This document shows, piece after piece, positions 19,423 to 28,748 of a stretch of DNA of 64,000 nt. Below the pieces are notes generated by a model. That model was not told the origin of the DNA, searched no databases, and saw nothing but the letters and a program-made list of their open reading frames with translations. Made by a program: the position numbers and the translations under genes. Origin of the DNA: Ignavibacteria bacterium (lineage in GTDB: Bacteria > Bacteroidota > Ignavibacteria > Kapaibacteriales > UBA4661). The DNA is taken from the NCBI GenBank assembly GCA_014654705.1, contig JACVZY010000081.1:62001-126000 (forward strand). Direction: 5' to 3'. Each line of letters starts with the position of its first letter. Position 1 is the stretch's first letter.

Positions 19423-22400
19423 ATGATTCGCCGCGTAGTATTTTCTTTTTTCGCTCTCTCTTGCGCATTTCTGAGCGGTATAGCTATCACCTCTGCGCAG
19501 AAAAATCCCGATGCTCAATCTACAGAGCGTGTGCGAGGTCTCAACCCCACGAAGCCGCTCTCGCAGTACGTTTTTGAGGCATGGCGCAATGACAACGGCT
19601 TTCAGCAAAGTGGCGTTCGGGCGCTCTACCAGACGCGCGACGGCTATCTCTGGATAGGTGCTGCCGAAGGCTTAGTGCGCTTCGACGGTGCGCGATTTGT
19701 TACCTTTGATAAATCCAACTTACCTCTCAAAAGCAGTGCAATTCTCTCGCTCTTGGAAGACAAATCCGGTGCGTTTTGGATTGGTACTGAGCAGGGCTTA
19801 CTTTGCATACGCGAGGGCAAGTTTACGCTCTACACCACAAAAGAAGGCTTGCCGGACAATGTCATTTTTGCCCTGACCGAAGACACTCAAGGGAATGTCT
19901 GGATTGGGACGGAAAACGGACTGGCGATGTTTCAAGGCGGGCGCTTCACAAAGTTTACGACCGATAATGGCTTGACAAGTGCGACGATTTTATCGCTCGC
20001 CTCCGACCTGAAGGGCGGTGTGTGGGTAGGTACAAGCGGCGGCGGGGTCAATCATTTCGAAGCGGGTCGTTTTACGCCGTTTGTAGCGATTGAAGGGCAA
20101 TTTCGCCCCTATACCCTTGATGAAGGCTTAGTCGGCGATGGCGTACATGCCCTTCTTGCCGATAGGAACGGAACATTGTGGATAGGCAGCAACGACGGGC
20201 TTTTCAAAGTACAAAATAATGCTGTGGTATCCTTCTACAACACGGCAAAGGGCTTGACAAAAAATGACGTGCGCTCTCTTTCTCTCGACCGCGAAGGAAC
20301 GCTTTGGATAGGGACAAATGGCGGTGGCGTATGCCGATTGACCAGTGCCGAAGAGCTTACATCCTTCACATCGCAGCAGGGCTTGGGTTCGGACGAGGTA
20401 TTTGCGCTCTTGGAAGACCGAGAAGGTGCGCTCTGGATGGGTACAGATGGCGGTGGTATCGGGCGTTTCAAAGACCGACGCTTCAGTGCATACACCGCTA
20501 AGGACGGACTTTCTAATAACAATGTCAATGTTGTGGTCGAAGGCGGCGACGGCTCGATGTACTTTGGCACGAACGGTGGTTTGAATAAGTTTTCAGTCGG
20601 TTCGTGGTCAACAATAACCACGCAGCAAGGGCTGGTGAATAATGCCGTAACGGCGCTCTGGAGCGACCGATTAGGCAAATTGTGGATTGGCACTGCCAAT
20701 GGCTTACAAAGCATGAAAAACGGCGTGTTTACGACTTATACCACTAACGAAGGCTTGCCAAGTAATCGGATTCAATCGGTGTATGAGGATTCCGACGGAG
20801 CCGTGTGGGTTGGCACGGAAAGCGGTGCCGCCAAAATGATGCTTCAAGGCGCGTCATTAGGTACGTCTCTAGGCGCTCTGGCGGGAACGTCCACCTCAGC
20901 ATCGGTTGCGACCTACACCATGAAAAACGGACTTGGCAGCAATAACATTTACACGATTCTGCAAGATTCACGTGGTACGATGTGGTTCGGCACGCATGGT
21001 GGCGGCTTAGCATCATTAAAAAACGGAAGTATCGCCAAGTACATGATACGCGACGGTTTAGCCAGTAATTTCATCTGGTCGCTCTACGAAGACCGCGATG
21101 GTGTCTTGTGGGTGGGCACGGGCGGCGGCTTGGCACGGCTGAAAGATGGTAAATTCTTGACACTAACAGTCCGCCAAGGCTTGTTCAGCGATGTGATTTA
21201 CTCCATCCAAGAAGATGATGCAGGTTGGCTATGGGTGAGCTGCAACAAGGGTATTTTTCGGATGCGTAAAAAGGCGGTGAACGACGTGCTGGAGCGCCGC
21301 GAGAAGCGTGTGGCGTGTATTGCCTACGGCGTGATTGACGGTATGAAGTCGGCGGAGTGCAATGGTGGAACGCAACCATCGGTCTGGAAAGCACGCGACG
21401 GACGCTTTTGGTATCCGACAATCAAAGGTGTGGCAGTGGTGGAGCCGCTCACTATCCCGTACAATCCACTACCGCCAACGGTCATTTTGGAGCGGATTAT
21501 TGCCGATGGCAGCCTTCTGCGTTTGCCGGGAGTGGATCAGTTTCAGTACACCGATGCTTCCACGAAAGATACATTTGTGGCGGATTCGTCGGCGATAGTA
21601 GTGAACGCAGACGGCAACCGCGTTACCGAACTGCCACCGGGAATTGAGAAATATGAATTTCAGTACACTGCGACCAGTATGCTCATGCCGGAGCGAGTGC
21701 GGTTTAAGTATATGCTTGAAGGATTTGATGAAGACTGGGTAGATGCCGGAACGCGCCGCAGCGCTTACTACACAAGTCTTCCGCGCGGGAAGGAATATCG
21801 CTTTACGGTGATGGCATCCAATAACGACGGTGTTTGGAATGAGACGGGCGTTTCGACCGCATTTTATCTGAAGCCTTATTTCTACGAAACGCCGTGGTTT
21901 GTGGGTTTATGCGCTTTGGCTGTTGCGGCGGCGGCATTCGGATTCTACCGCTTCCGTATGCAACAAATTCGTAAACGCAATGAAGAACTGGAACGCATCG
22001 TACAAGAGCGAACGGAGGAAGTACGCCGCCAAGCGAAAGAAATTGAGCGGGCAAACGGTGAATTGAAAGAGACAAACGAGCGTTTATCGGTGGTAAGCCG
22101 AATCGGGCGCGAACTTACATCGTCGCTTACGACCGAAACGATTACCACTACTGTCTATCAACGACTCTACGAGGTGATGGATGCAACGATTTTCAACATT
22201 GGGCTGTACCGCTCGTGGAAAGAAAAAATTGATTATGCAATGGCAATAGACAAGGGGATGCGCCTGCCTTTCTACGAATGTGATATGAATAACAAGAACC
22301 AATTTCCGGTCTGGTCAATCGAAAACGGGAAAGAAATTGTGATTCAAGATACTGACAAAGAATCGCGTAACTTCATTCCCGATTTCCGCAAGACAATCAA

Positions 22401-23406
22401 CCCGCTTGAGGGCTTAACGCCGGAGCTTGATGGCGATTATGCAAAATCCTTGATTTATATGCCGCTCATCGTGCGTGGCGAGACGATTGGTACACTTTCA
22501 GTACAGAGTTACAAAAAAAATTCGTACTCCCAGAACCACGTCGAAATAGTGCGGATGCTGGCAAACTACGTGGCTATCGCCATTAGCAACGCCGAGCAGT
22601 TCGAGGAATTGCAGCGCAAACAGAATATTATCACCGAATTCAATAAGCATATCACCGATAGTATCAACTACGCAAAGCGCATCCAAACGGCAATGCTGCC
22701 GGATGCAGACCATATCGGGCAGGCGCTTTCGGATTACTTCATTCACTTCAAGCCGCGCGACGTGGTGAGCGGTGATTTCTACTGGTACTGCGACAAAGGT
22801 GAGCAGATATACATTGCGGCGGTGGATTGCACGGGACACGGTGTTCCAGGTGCATTTATGAGCCTCATCGGTAATTCGTTGCTGAATGAAGCCGTGAACG
22901 TCCACGGCACTCCGGGACCGGGCACGCTGCTTTCGGAATTGCACAAAGGCGTACAGCGCTCGCTGCGCCAGACCGAGACCAACAACCGCGATGGAATGGA
23001 CATTACCTTGTGCATGATTGACAAAAAGCGACGTGTGGTAGAGTTTGCGGGCGCAATGAACTCGCTGTACATTATGAAAAACGGTGAATTTGTAGAATTG
23101 AAAGCAGATAAAAAGCCAATTGGCGGCACAGAAACCGACGAGCGGATATTCACGAATCACAGCATCTCGCTGGAGGATACACCGCCCGGAAAAACAATGC
23201 TCTATCTTACGTCCGACGGTTACAAAGACCAATTCGGCGGCGAAAAGGGCAAGAAATTTTCCTCGAAGCGTTTTGTGGAAGTGCTTCAGCAAATCTACAC
23301 GCTGCCTGCTGCGGAACAACGCCAAAAGCTGGACGATACGATGAAAGAGTGGATGGGCGAGCAGAAGCAAATTGATGATATGCTGGTGATTGGTGTTCGG
23401 GTATAA
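19423..23406 (+). CDS. Propeller-sensor PP2C (SpoIIE-type) phosphatase with GAF domain
   Basis: A 1327-residue transmembrane signalling protein. A signal peptide ends near residue 26. Residues ~40-620 are about a dozen regulator-propeller repeats (LWIGTxxGLxxF), and a Y_Y_Y domain follows at ~740-815. One membrane helix lies at ~825-845, then a charged coiled coil (~850-895), a GAF domain (~896-1070) and a SpoIIE/PP2C serine/threonine phosphatase (~1085-1327). Metal ligands are present: D1118 (SGDFYW), D1135 (VDCTGHG), D1190/D1193 (DGMD), D1265 (SDGYKD) and D1318/D1319 (IDDML). The ATG at 19423 is chosen over a TTG at 19411 because it starts the signal peptide cleanly. With the next two genes it forms a SiaABC-like set in which this protein would dephosphorylate the SiaC-like protein. 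The extracellular ligand is unknown. Confidence 0.93.
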   Translation: MIRRVVFSFFALSCAFLSGIAITSAQKNPDAQSTERVRGLNPTKPLSQYVFEAWRNDNGFQQSGVRALYQTRDGYLWIGAAEGLVRFDGARFVTFDKSNLPLKSSAILSLLEDKSGAFWIGTEQGLLCIREGKFTLYTTKEGLPDNVIFALTEDTQGNVWIGTENGLAMFQGGRFTKFTTDNGLTSATILSLASDLKGGVWVGTSGGGVNHFEAGRFTPFVAIEGQFRPYTLDEGLVGDGVHALLADRNGTLWIGSNDGLFKVQNNAVVSFYNTAKGLTKNDVRSLSLDREGTLWIGTNGGGVCRLTSAEELTSFTSQQGLGSDEVFALLEDREGALWMGTDGGGIGRFKDRRFSAYTAKDGLSNNNVNVVVEGGDGSMYFGTNGGLNKFSVGSWSTITTQQGLVNNAVTALWSDRLGKLWIGTANGLQSMKNGVFTTYTTNEGLPSNRIQSVYEDSDGAVWVGTESGAAKMMLQGASLGTSLGALAGTSTSASVATYTMKNGLGSNNIYTILQDSRGTMWFGTHGGGLASLKNGSIAKYMIRDGLASNFIWSLYEDRDGVLWVGTGGGLARLKDGKFLTLTVRQGLFSDVIYSIQEDDAGWLWVSCNKGIFRMRKKAVNDVLERREKRVACIAYGVIDGMKSAECNGGTQPSVWKARDGRFWYPTIKGVAVVEPLTIPYNPLPPTVILERIIADGSLLRLPGVDQFQYTDASTKDTFVADSSAIVVNADGNRVTELPPGIEKYEFQYTATSMLMPERVRFKYMLEGFDEDWVDAGTRRSAYYTSLPRGKEYRFTVMASNNDGVWNETGVSTAFYLKPYFYETPWFVGLCALAVAAAAFGFYRFRMQQIRKRNEELERIVQERTEEVRRQAKEIERANGELKETNERLSVVSRIGRELTSSLTTETITTTVYQRLYEVMDATIFNIGLYRSWKEKIDYAMAIDKGMRLPFYECDMNNKNQFPVWSIENGKEIVIQDTDKESRNFIPDFRKTINPLEGLTPELDGDYAKSLIYMPLIVRGETIGTLSVQSYKKNSYSQNHVEIVRMLANYVAIAISNAEQFEELQRKQNIITEFNKHITDSINYAKRIQTAMLPDADHIGQALSDYFIHFKPRDVVSGDFYWYCDKGEQIYIAAVDCTGHGVPGAFMSLIGNSLLNEAVNVHGTPGPGTLLSELHKGVQRSLRQTETNNRDGMDITLCMIDKKRRVVEFAGAMNSLYIMKNGEFVELKADKKPIGGTETDERIFTNHSISLEDTPPGKTMLYLTSDGYKDQFGGEKGKKFSSKRFVEVLQQIYTLPAAEQRQKLDDTMKEWMGEQKQIDDMLVIGVRV

Positions 23407-23433
23407 GAAAAAACGTTCAAACAGTAATTGTAA

Positions 23434-24066
23434 ATGCGGTATTTATTTAGCGTTTTGCGCATGGAGTTTTGCATGATGGTACAGGAAAAAGCACAGGATA
23501 ATTCGTACAAACGATTTTTGGCAATGGATGTTGGCATAACGATTGTAACGTATGAAGGCATCTGTTCCCACGAAGTCGTTGTTCAGCTTGGTCAAGAATT
23601 GGAACATCTTCTTGCCGCAAGCACCGGTGTACGGTTCAAGAAAGTGTTCGGTGTTTTTATCGAACTTATTCAAAATATCAAGAATTATTCTGCCGAGACA
23701 GTGCTGGCTCAAAATGGCACAGAATGTGGCGTGGGCATTATTCGTGTGAGCGAGGAAAGCCTGTGCTATACCGTTACGGCAGGAAATTGCATACGCAAGG
23801 ATGATGTAGAGCGCATAGAGGCAAAATGCGCCGCCGTGAAGCACATTCCCACTGCTGAATTGCGGTCATATTTCAACGACCGCATTCGGTTGAAACAAGA
23901 AAGCACAAGCAAGGGTGCGGGCGTGGGATTCTTGGACATTGCCATCAAAGCTGGGGGGAACTGGGAATATGAGTTTCATCCCGTCAATGATGACTTTACG
24001 TTTTTCACTATCACGGCGTATATTGCGAAAGCTAAAATTGTAGAAGAAGACGCGAAAAACTCGTAA
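23434..24066 (+). CDS. SiaB-like protein kinase (DUF6272 type)
   Basis: A protein of up to 210 residues with a GHKL/HATPase-like fold. The N-box-like helix reads FIELIQNIKNYSAET and the G-box-like loop reads SKGAGVGFLDIA, followed by a terminal beta strand FTFFTITAYI. In Pseudomonas the SiaB kinase phosphorylates the SiaC protein and is opposed by the SiaA phosphatase; the order here (phosphatase, kinase, SiaC-like) matches that system. Translation may begin at the first ATG (23434) or at Met10, Met14 or Met15; the later starts give a length closer to the family norm. The gene begins 27 bp after the phosphatase stop. Family call is based on motifs and context. Confidence 0.82.
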   Translation: MRYLFSVLRMEFCMMVQEKAQDNSYKRFLAMDVGITIVTYEGICSHEVVVQLGQELEHLLAASTGVRFKKVFGVFIELIQNIKNYSAETVLAQNGTECGVGIIRVSEESLCYTVTAGNCIRKDDVERIEAKCAAVKHIPTAELRSYFNDRIRLKQESTSKGAGVGFLDIAIKAGGNWEYEFHPVNDDFTFFTITAYIAKAKIVEEDAKNS

Positions 24067-24122
24067 AATAAGAATTCAAATCAATTAAACTTTTCATTTT
24101 CACTATTTCCCAAAGGCTTGTA

Positions 24123-24503
24123 ATGGAATCTGTATTTCTGGAGAAAACCACCGAAACGCCGAGTGTACGAATGGATGTACAAGGTGGATTTATCGAACTT
24201 GAAGGTAATTCATACCCCGAAAATGCGTTTGAGTTTTATCAGCAAATTTTTGATTGGATTGATGCATACTTTGCGCAAGGGGCAGACCGCATTCGTGCTG
24301 TGTTTCGTTTGAATTACTTCAATACCAGTTCGGCAAAATGTATGCTGAATTTTATGACGCTGCTGCAAAAATATCATGGTGACGATAAAATGATTACCGT
24401 TGAATGGTATTACGAAGAAGATGATGACGATATGCTCGAAATTGGCAAGGCATTTTCGGTCGATTTTACGATGCCGTTTCAATTACTGTCGTTTGTTGAT
24501 TAA
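24123..24503 (+). CDS. SiaC-like regulatory phosphoprotein (DUF1987)
   Basis: A 126-residue single-domain protein with an anti-sigma-antagonist-like (STAS-type) fold. The family motif FRLNYFNTSSAK ends at residues 67-70 in NTSS. Thr68 occupies the position I recall as the phosphorylated threonine of Pseudomonas SiaC. The start ESVFLEKTTETPSV and the block IELEGNSYPENAFEFYQQI are also characteristic. It would be phosphorylated by the SiaB-like kinase and dephosphorylated by the propeller phosphatase. In Pseudomonas the unphosphorylated form binds and activates the diguanylate cyclase SiaD, but no GGDEF protein is encoded in this window, so the output partner is unknown. It lies 56 bp after the kinase gene. 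Confidence 0.88.
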   Translation: MESVFLEKTTETPSVRMDVQGGFIELEGNSYPENAFEFYQQIFDWIDAYFAQGADRIRAVFRLNYFNTSSAKCMLNFMTLLQKYHGDDKMITVEWYYEEDDDDMLEIGKAFSVDFTMPFQLLSFVD

Positions 24504-24592
24504 AGTGAAATTTTTGCAAGGGTCTAAAGACGTAGTTCAATAACAGCTTAACCAACACAAGGTTCGCCCCCTTGCCCCAAACATGAAGTATT

Positions 24593-26206
24593 ATGCCGCA
24601 TTTCACCATACGCCGACTTTGCGCACAATGTATCATGCCGCGCATCTCGGCGGATGAATACTACGACCCCGATAAGGGCGAGGCTGTTCGCAGAGCGCTC
24701 CACTTCTTGATTCAATCAGAAGGTATTGGTGGCGTATGCGTTTTTGCGGGTGATGCGCTCGAAACAGCGCAAATGCTGCAAGAACTTCAGCAGGTCGCTG
24801 CACGTGCGCAGCATCCGCCGCTTCTGGTCAGTGCCGACTTCGAGTATGGTGTCGCCATGCGGCTTGCTGGCGGCACCGCATTTCCACACGCAATGGCGCT
24901 TGGAATGGCGGATAATCCCGAAATGACGGAAAAAGTCGCCCGTGCCATTGCGCTGGAAGCAAAGATGCTTGGTATTCATTGGAACTTTGCGCCTGTTGCT
25001 GATGTAAATTCCAATAAAAACAACCCCATTATTAACATTCGCTCTTTTGGTGAAACGCCCGATCTGGTCAGGCGCCACGTCAATGCGTATGTGCGCGGTA
25101 CGCAAGCGGAGCGCGTTCTGGCTTCGGTGAAGCATTTTCCCGGTCATGGCGATACTGAAGCGGATTCCCATTTGGAAATGCCTCGTCTTTCCTTCGACCG
25201 TGAGCGTTTGTCTGCGGTAGAGCTTGCACCCTTTCGTGCTGCTATCGCCGATGGTGTTCGCTCGGTAATGGTTGGGCATCTTGCAGTGCCAGTGTTGGAG
25301 CCGGATGCAGATTGTCCCGCATCGCTGTCGAAGAACGTAATGACAGGGGTACTGCGTGAGGAATTGGGTTTTGAAGGACTGATTGTAACGGATGCACTGG
25401 ACATGAAGGCAATTACCAACAATTTTAGCACCGAGGATTCGGCAGTGATGGCGTTTGGCGGTGGCGCAGACGTTGTGCTGCTGCCGCCCGACCCGCTTCG
25501 TGCTGTGGATGCACTCGAAGCCGCCGTGAACGACGGGCGCATTTCGGAAGAAAAACTTCGTGCTTCCGCTCAAAGGATACTCAAAGCAAAGGAGTGGTGC
25601 GGTTTGCTAACGATTGAAGTTGCTACAGATGCTTGGACGATAGAAACGCTGGAGACCGCACAAATCCAGCGTGTTCGCCGTCGCGCAGATGATATGCCGG
25701 AAATTAGCAAGCAAGATCAAAGTCTTCTGGCGCTGGATGCCATGAAGCCCGCCTTGCGCTGGTTTGGCGATAAAACCACCATAAAACCACTCGACAAATT
25801 TCAGCAAATTGCAGGCTTTGCGCTTGTAGAAGACCGTGATATTCCGGCGGCAACAAATTTCTTTCGTTATCTAGCGCAAACCTACCGCGCAGACTGTGAT
25901 TTCGCTTTTCTGGATGTCAGCGCCGAAGAAAATGAAATTGATGAACTCATATCAGGAACAAGTGATGCAGAAGCGGTGGTCTTTGCTGTTTTTGCACGAG
26001 CACAAGCTGAAAAAAAATCCATACGCCTGCCGGAGCGATTTGAAGCAGTCGCGCGGCGTTTGTCGGCAGGCAAGCCCTCGGTGGCTGTGCTTTTTGGCAA
26101 TCCCTATCTGAGAGAAACTTTTCCTGCAATGGCATTTTTATGCACGTTCTCATCCTCCGAGCCTGCTCTTGGCGCGGCAGCGGCGGAACTTCTTCTAGCG
26201 ACATAA
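24593..26206 (+). CDS. Glycoside hydrolase family 3, beta-N-acetylhexosaminidase-like
   Basis: A 537-residue protein without a signal peptide, so probably cytoplasmic. Residues ~1-345 form the GH3 TIM-barrel with the NagZ-type loop KHFPGHGDTEADSH. The Asp191-His193 dyad is the expected acid/base of this subfamily, and Asp267 in VTDALDMKAI is the predicted nucleophile. NagZ enzymes remove N-acetylglucosamine from anhydromuropeptides during cell-wall recycling. Residues ~380-537 form a second domain (LPERFEAVARRLSAGKPSVAVLFGNPYLRE) resembling the GH3 C-terminal domain, which minimal NagZ proteins lack. A secondary-metabolite or chitobiose glycosidase is the alternative. Regulation is not visible. 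It follows the SiaC-like gene by 89 bp and precedes the outer-membrane protein gene by 21 bp. Confidence 0.88.
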   Translation: MPHFTIRRLCAQCIMPRISADEYYDPDKGEAVRRALHFLIQSEGIGGVCVFAGDALETAQMLQELQQVAARAQHPPLLVSADFEYGVAMRLAGGTAFPHAMALGMADNPEMTEKVARAIALEAKMLGIHWNFAPVADVNSNKNNPIINIRSFGETPDLVRRHVNAYVRGTQAERVLASVKHFPGHGDTEADSHLEMPRLSFDRERLSAVELAPFRAAIADGVRSVMVGHLAVPVLEPDADCPASLSKNVMTGVLREELGFEGLIVTDALDMKAITNNFSTEDSAVMAFGGGADVVLLPPDPLRAVDALEAAVNDGRISEEKLRASAQRILKAKEWCGLLTIEVATDAWTIETLETAQIQRVRRRADDMPEISKQDQSLLALDAMKPALRWFGDKTTIKPLDKFQQIAGFALVEDRDIPAATNFFRYLAQTYRADCDFAFLDVSAEENEIDELISGTSDAEAVVFAVFARAQAEKKSIRLPERFEAVARRLSAGKPSVAVLFGNPYLRETFPAMAFLCTFSSSEPALGAAAAELLLAT

Positions 26207-26227
26207 TTCATTTTCACTGCTCAAACT

Positions 26228-27067
26228 ATGCGCTCTGTCCCTCATTTGACCAACCCGCTTTCTTTAATGCCCAGAACATATCGTCATACTTTTTTGATGA
26301 TGGTTCTATCGTTACCGGTTGCTCTTTGGCTTTATTGCCCGCAAGGCGCATCGGCACAAGGGTTCAACTGGCAGTATTCATCACGGTTCCCCACTGAGTA
26401 CCCTACGCTTTTTGTTGGTGTTTTTGGAGGGTATTCGCCGTATGCGCTCAATAGCGCGAAGTTGCAGTATCAGGAGCCACTGGCGAGCGGCGGAACGTGT
26501 AATTGTGCGGAGTTTACGAATGCTGTGGGTCGGGAATGGCGCGTGGGCATTATGGCAGAAAAATGGCTTGAAACGGGAAATATCGCGCTCTACGGTGCGT
26601 TGACCGTGCAGAGCCAATCCGAATCATTTCTAGCAGATGGCGATAGTACTAAAGGGGTCGTCAATCCTAGCGTGAACACGAAGGGTACTTTTACCACTCG
26701 ATACCAATTCTCTCATACTCTTTTGCAAGCCGGGTTGGAAGGGGGAGTCAAATACAAATTCTACCCGCTTCCGCTCTTTGTGGCGTTAGGCATAAGCGGG
26801 GCATATACTGTGCAGACCAATCTCGGACTCATTGAAGAAGCGACGGATGTGGATTACAACTATCGCGTAACGCTCAATTCCAATTTTGTTCGGTTGAACC
26901 CACTCAGCGTGGCGGCAACAGCACGCTTGGGTGCAGATGTGGCACTTGCAAAAGGCTTGTATGCTACACCGGCACTGTTCACAACATGGCAATTTCGCGG
27001 AATGGATTCAAATCCTTGGACGCGCCTTGCCTTAGGCGTACACGTGGCGCTGTTATTTGGCTTGTGA
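26228..27067 (+). CDS. Putative outer-membrane beta-barrel protein
   Basis: Up to 279 residues. The hydrophobic segment at ~22-40 followed by GASAQG reads as a signal peptide. Met14 (26267) is a plausible alternative start that would shorten the N-region. The mature part alternates polar and hydrophobic residues in short strands (TLFVGVFGGYSPYAL; FYPLPLFVALGISGAY; LALGVHVALLFGL) and ends in a hydrophobic C-terminus, as expected for an 8- to 12-stranded porin-like barrel. A CNC motif near residue 90 is unusual. I do not recognise a named family. It is only 21 bp from the GH3 gene and 96 bp before the ECF sigma gene, with an ECF promoter between. Confidence 0.65.
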   Translation: MRSVPHLTNPLSLMPRTYRHTFLMMVLSLPVALWLYCPQGASAQGFNWQYSSRFPTEYPTLFVGVFGGYSPYALNSAKLQYQEPLASGGTCNCAEFTNAVGREWRVGIMAEKWLETGNIALYGALTVQSQSESFLADGDSTKGVVNPSVNTKGTFTTRYQFSHTLLQAGLEGGVKYKFYPLPLFVALGISGAYTVQTNLGLIEEATDVDYNYRVTLNSNFVRLNPLSVAATARLGADVALAKGLYATPALFTTWQFRGMDSNPWTRLALGVHVALLFGL

Positions 27068-27095
27068 GCCTTTCTTTTTTGACCTGCTTTTTCTT

Positions 27096-27126
27096 GTCAA
27101 CCTTCCCGCTGTTCAGTTCGTCTAAC
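27096..27126 (+). promoter_or_regulatory. ECF-type promoter of the sigma/anti-sigma operon
   Basis: -35-like GTCAAC at 27096-27101, a 17-nt spacer, and -10-like CGTCTAAC at 27119-27126. The -10 contains the CGTC core common to many ECF promoters. The same elements with identical spacing occur before the DUF1573 gene at 28749-28779, and bases around and between the boxes (TT, CCGC, TTC, TTCG) also match. The start codon of the sigma gene is 37 bp downstream, which fits autoregulation. Confidence 0.7.
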
Positions 27127-27163
27127 CCACATTGTTCCCGATTCGCGTATTCACGATGTTTTC

Positions 27164-27802
27164 ATGGCACAACTGCACACGCTTTCCGATGAACCACATT
27201 TGATAGAACGCATGAAAAGCAGTGATGCCGCCGTGCGCAATGCAGCTTTCCGCGAGTTTGTGCGCTTGAATATGCGACGTGTTTACGCGCACGCATACCA
27301 ACTCTCCGGCAACAGCGACGATGCAGACGATCTCACACAAGAAGTGTTTGTGCGGGCGCTGGAGGCGCTACCTCGTTTTCAGGGCGCTTCGGCATTGGCT
27401 ACGTGGTTGCATCGCATCACGGTGAACCTGCACATTGACTTCACGCGAAGCGCTCGGTATCGCTACGCGGCGGCGTGGGATGATACGCGCGACAACGATG
27501 CGACGCACACACTTACCACTAGCGCCGCACCACTCCCCGATGCAAGAGCGGACGGCGCTTTTCGGCACGCGCATTTTGAGCAAGCGCTTGGCACTCTTCC
27601 TGCGCAACAGCGCACTGTTGTTGTGCTGCGCTATTTGCAAGAATACTCACTGGAAGAAATTGCAGAAGAACTCGGCGTAACGCTTGGAACGGTTAAAACA
27701 CTGATATTTCGTGCTGTGCGAGGCTTGCGCAAAGCTCTCAGCATCTACGAACAGGAATTTTCAACGACATCATTTTCTCGGATAAGCAATGAAGACAAAT
27801 AA
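27164..27802 (+). CDS. ECF-subfamily RNA polymerase sigma factor
   Basis: A 212-residue two-domain sigma factor. Region 2 (~25-95) contains the -10 recognition and core-binding helices (DDADDLTQEVFVRALEAL; GASALATWLHRITVNLHIDF). Region 4 (~140-195) contains LGTLPAQQRTVVVLRY and the helix-turn-helix EEIAEELGVTLGTVKTLIFRA. The linker between them is long and acidic. There is no region 1 or 3 and no C-terminal SnoaL-like extension. The next gene overlaps its 3' end by 14 bp and encodes a membrane protein in the position of an anti-sigma factor. The matching promoters before this gene and before DUF1573 suggest that it transcribes both. Confidence 0.95.
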   Translation: MAQLHTLSDEPHLIERMKSSDAAVRNAAFREFVRLNMRRVYAHAYQLSGNSDDADDLTQEVFVRALEALPRFQGASALATWLHRITVNLHIDFTRSARYRYAAAWDDTRDNDATHTLTTSAAPLPDARADGAFRHAHFEQALGTLPAQQRTVVVLRYLQEYSLEEIAEELGVTLGTVKTLIFRAVRGLRKALSIYEQEFSTTSFSRISNEDK

Positions 27803-28670
27803 AAATTTGCAAGACGACCCGCAAAATAGGCATCTCCGAGCTGAGTGTGAGGCGCGTATGATGGAGGCTTTGGAGCGGAATGATGCTGATGAACTGCCCG
27901 AAAGCGCACAAGAGCGCCTTGCAGTGCTTTTTGCGCTCTTTCCTGATTTGCACAAAGAGTACAAAGAAATGCAGATGACGCTTGGTGTGATGCAATCTTC
28001 GTCTATACCTTCGCAACGCAGTAATGATGAATGGTCAGCACTTGAGCGGCGCATTGTTGCTCGCGTCGGCGCAGAAGCACCGATAAACATGGCACCGCCC
28101 GATTCGATACCGCAACGAGTGTCCGCTATTTTTGCGTTGTACCCGATTTCGCTTGCTGTTAGGCGCCTTGCAGCTATTGCGGCGATTTTTCTTGGCGGGA
28201 TTTTTCTTGGAAGATGGTCTGTGAGTGGCGAGGCATCAGGTAAACAAGATAGAATAACACTTGCTGAACATTCTGCTGCTCAGAATACTGCTCTTGAGCG
28301 TCGCATTTCATCACAGGGTGAAGCACAAGAGACCGAAATAGAACATTTTCTCAACGACGCGCATTTGCTCATGTTGGGCGTAATGTCTATGAACGCCGAG
28401 TGCGGTGTGGCGAACCCGAAAACGCTCGTTGCGCAGCGTGAGCAGTGTATCGCACTGATGGCACAAGCACAGGAATTGCGACGAACACTCTCTCCTGAGG
28501 AACGGATGCGCTTGGCGCACGTGATTGTTCAGGTGGAGTTTGCCCTTGCCGAGCTTGCCGGAACGCAGCCTGCGGCAGTCAATGCCTCCATGATTCGGAA
28601 ACTGCAAGCGCATACCGATGATGCGCTCTGCGAGGTCTCTGCGGCATTAGCAACCACACGCTCACAATAA
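27789..28670 (+). CDS. Putative membrane anti-sigma factor
   Basis: A 293-residue protein with one membrane helix at ~118-138 (LAAIAAIFLGGIFLGRW). The N-terminal ~115 residues are cytoplasmic and charged and would bind the sigma factor; the C-terminal ~150 residues are helical, with two Cys (in NAECGV and REQCIAL), and would lie in the periplasm as a sensor. There is no recognisable zinc-binding HxxxCxxC motif of the ZAS type. The call rests mainly on the 14-bp overlap with the ECF gene and the single-helix topology, both classical for anti-sigma factors. The sequence itself matches no family I can name. Confidence 0.75.
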   Translation: MKTNKNLQDDPQNRHLRAECEARMMEALERNDADELPESAQERLAVLFALFPDLHKEYKEMQMTLGVMQSSSIPSQRSNDEWSALERRIVARVGAEAPINMAPPDSIPQRVSAIFALYPISLAVRRLAAIAAIFLGGIFLGRWSVSGEASGKQDRITLAEHSAAQNTALERRISSQGEAQETEIEHFLNDAHLLMLGVMSMNAECGVANPKTLVAQREQCIALMAQAQELRRTLSPEERMRLAHVIVQVEFALAELAGTQPAAVNASMIRKLQAHTDDALCEVSAALATTRSQ

Positions 28671-28710
28671 CGCATTCGACGAAGAATACCGTTTTTACTA
28701 CAATTCGTTG

Positions 28711-28718
28711 TATCTTTG
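28711..28718 (+). promoter_or_regulatory. Possible second, housekeeping -7 element before DUF1573
   Basis: TATCTTTG is an exact TAnnTTTG match. A good TTTG -33 box at 19-21 bp is missing, so this is weak. If real, the DUF1573 gene has both a housekeeping and an ECF promoter. Confidence 0.3.
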
Positions 28719-28748
28719 TGGTACTTGTTCGAGAATTGATTTTTTTTT

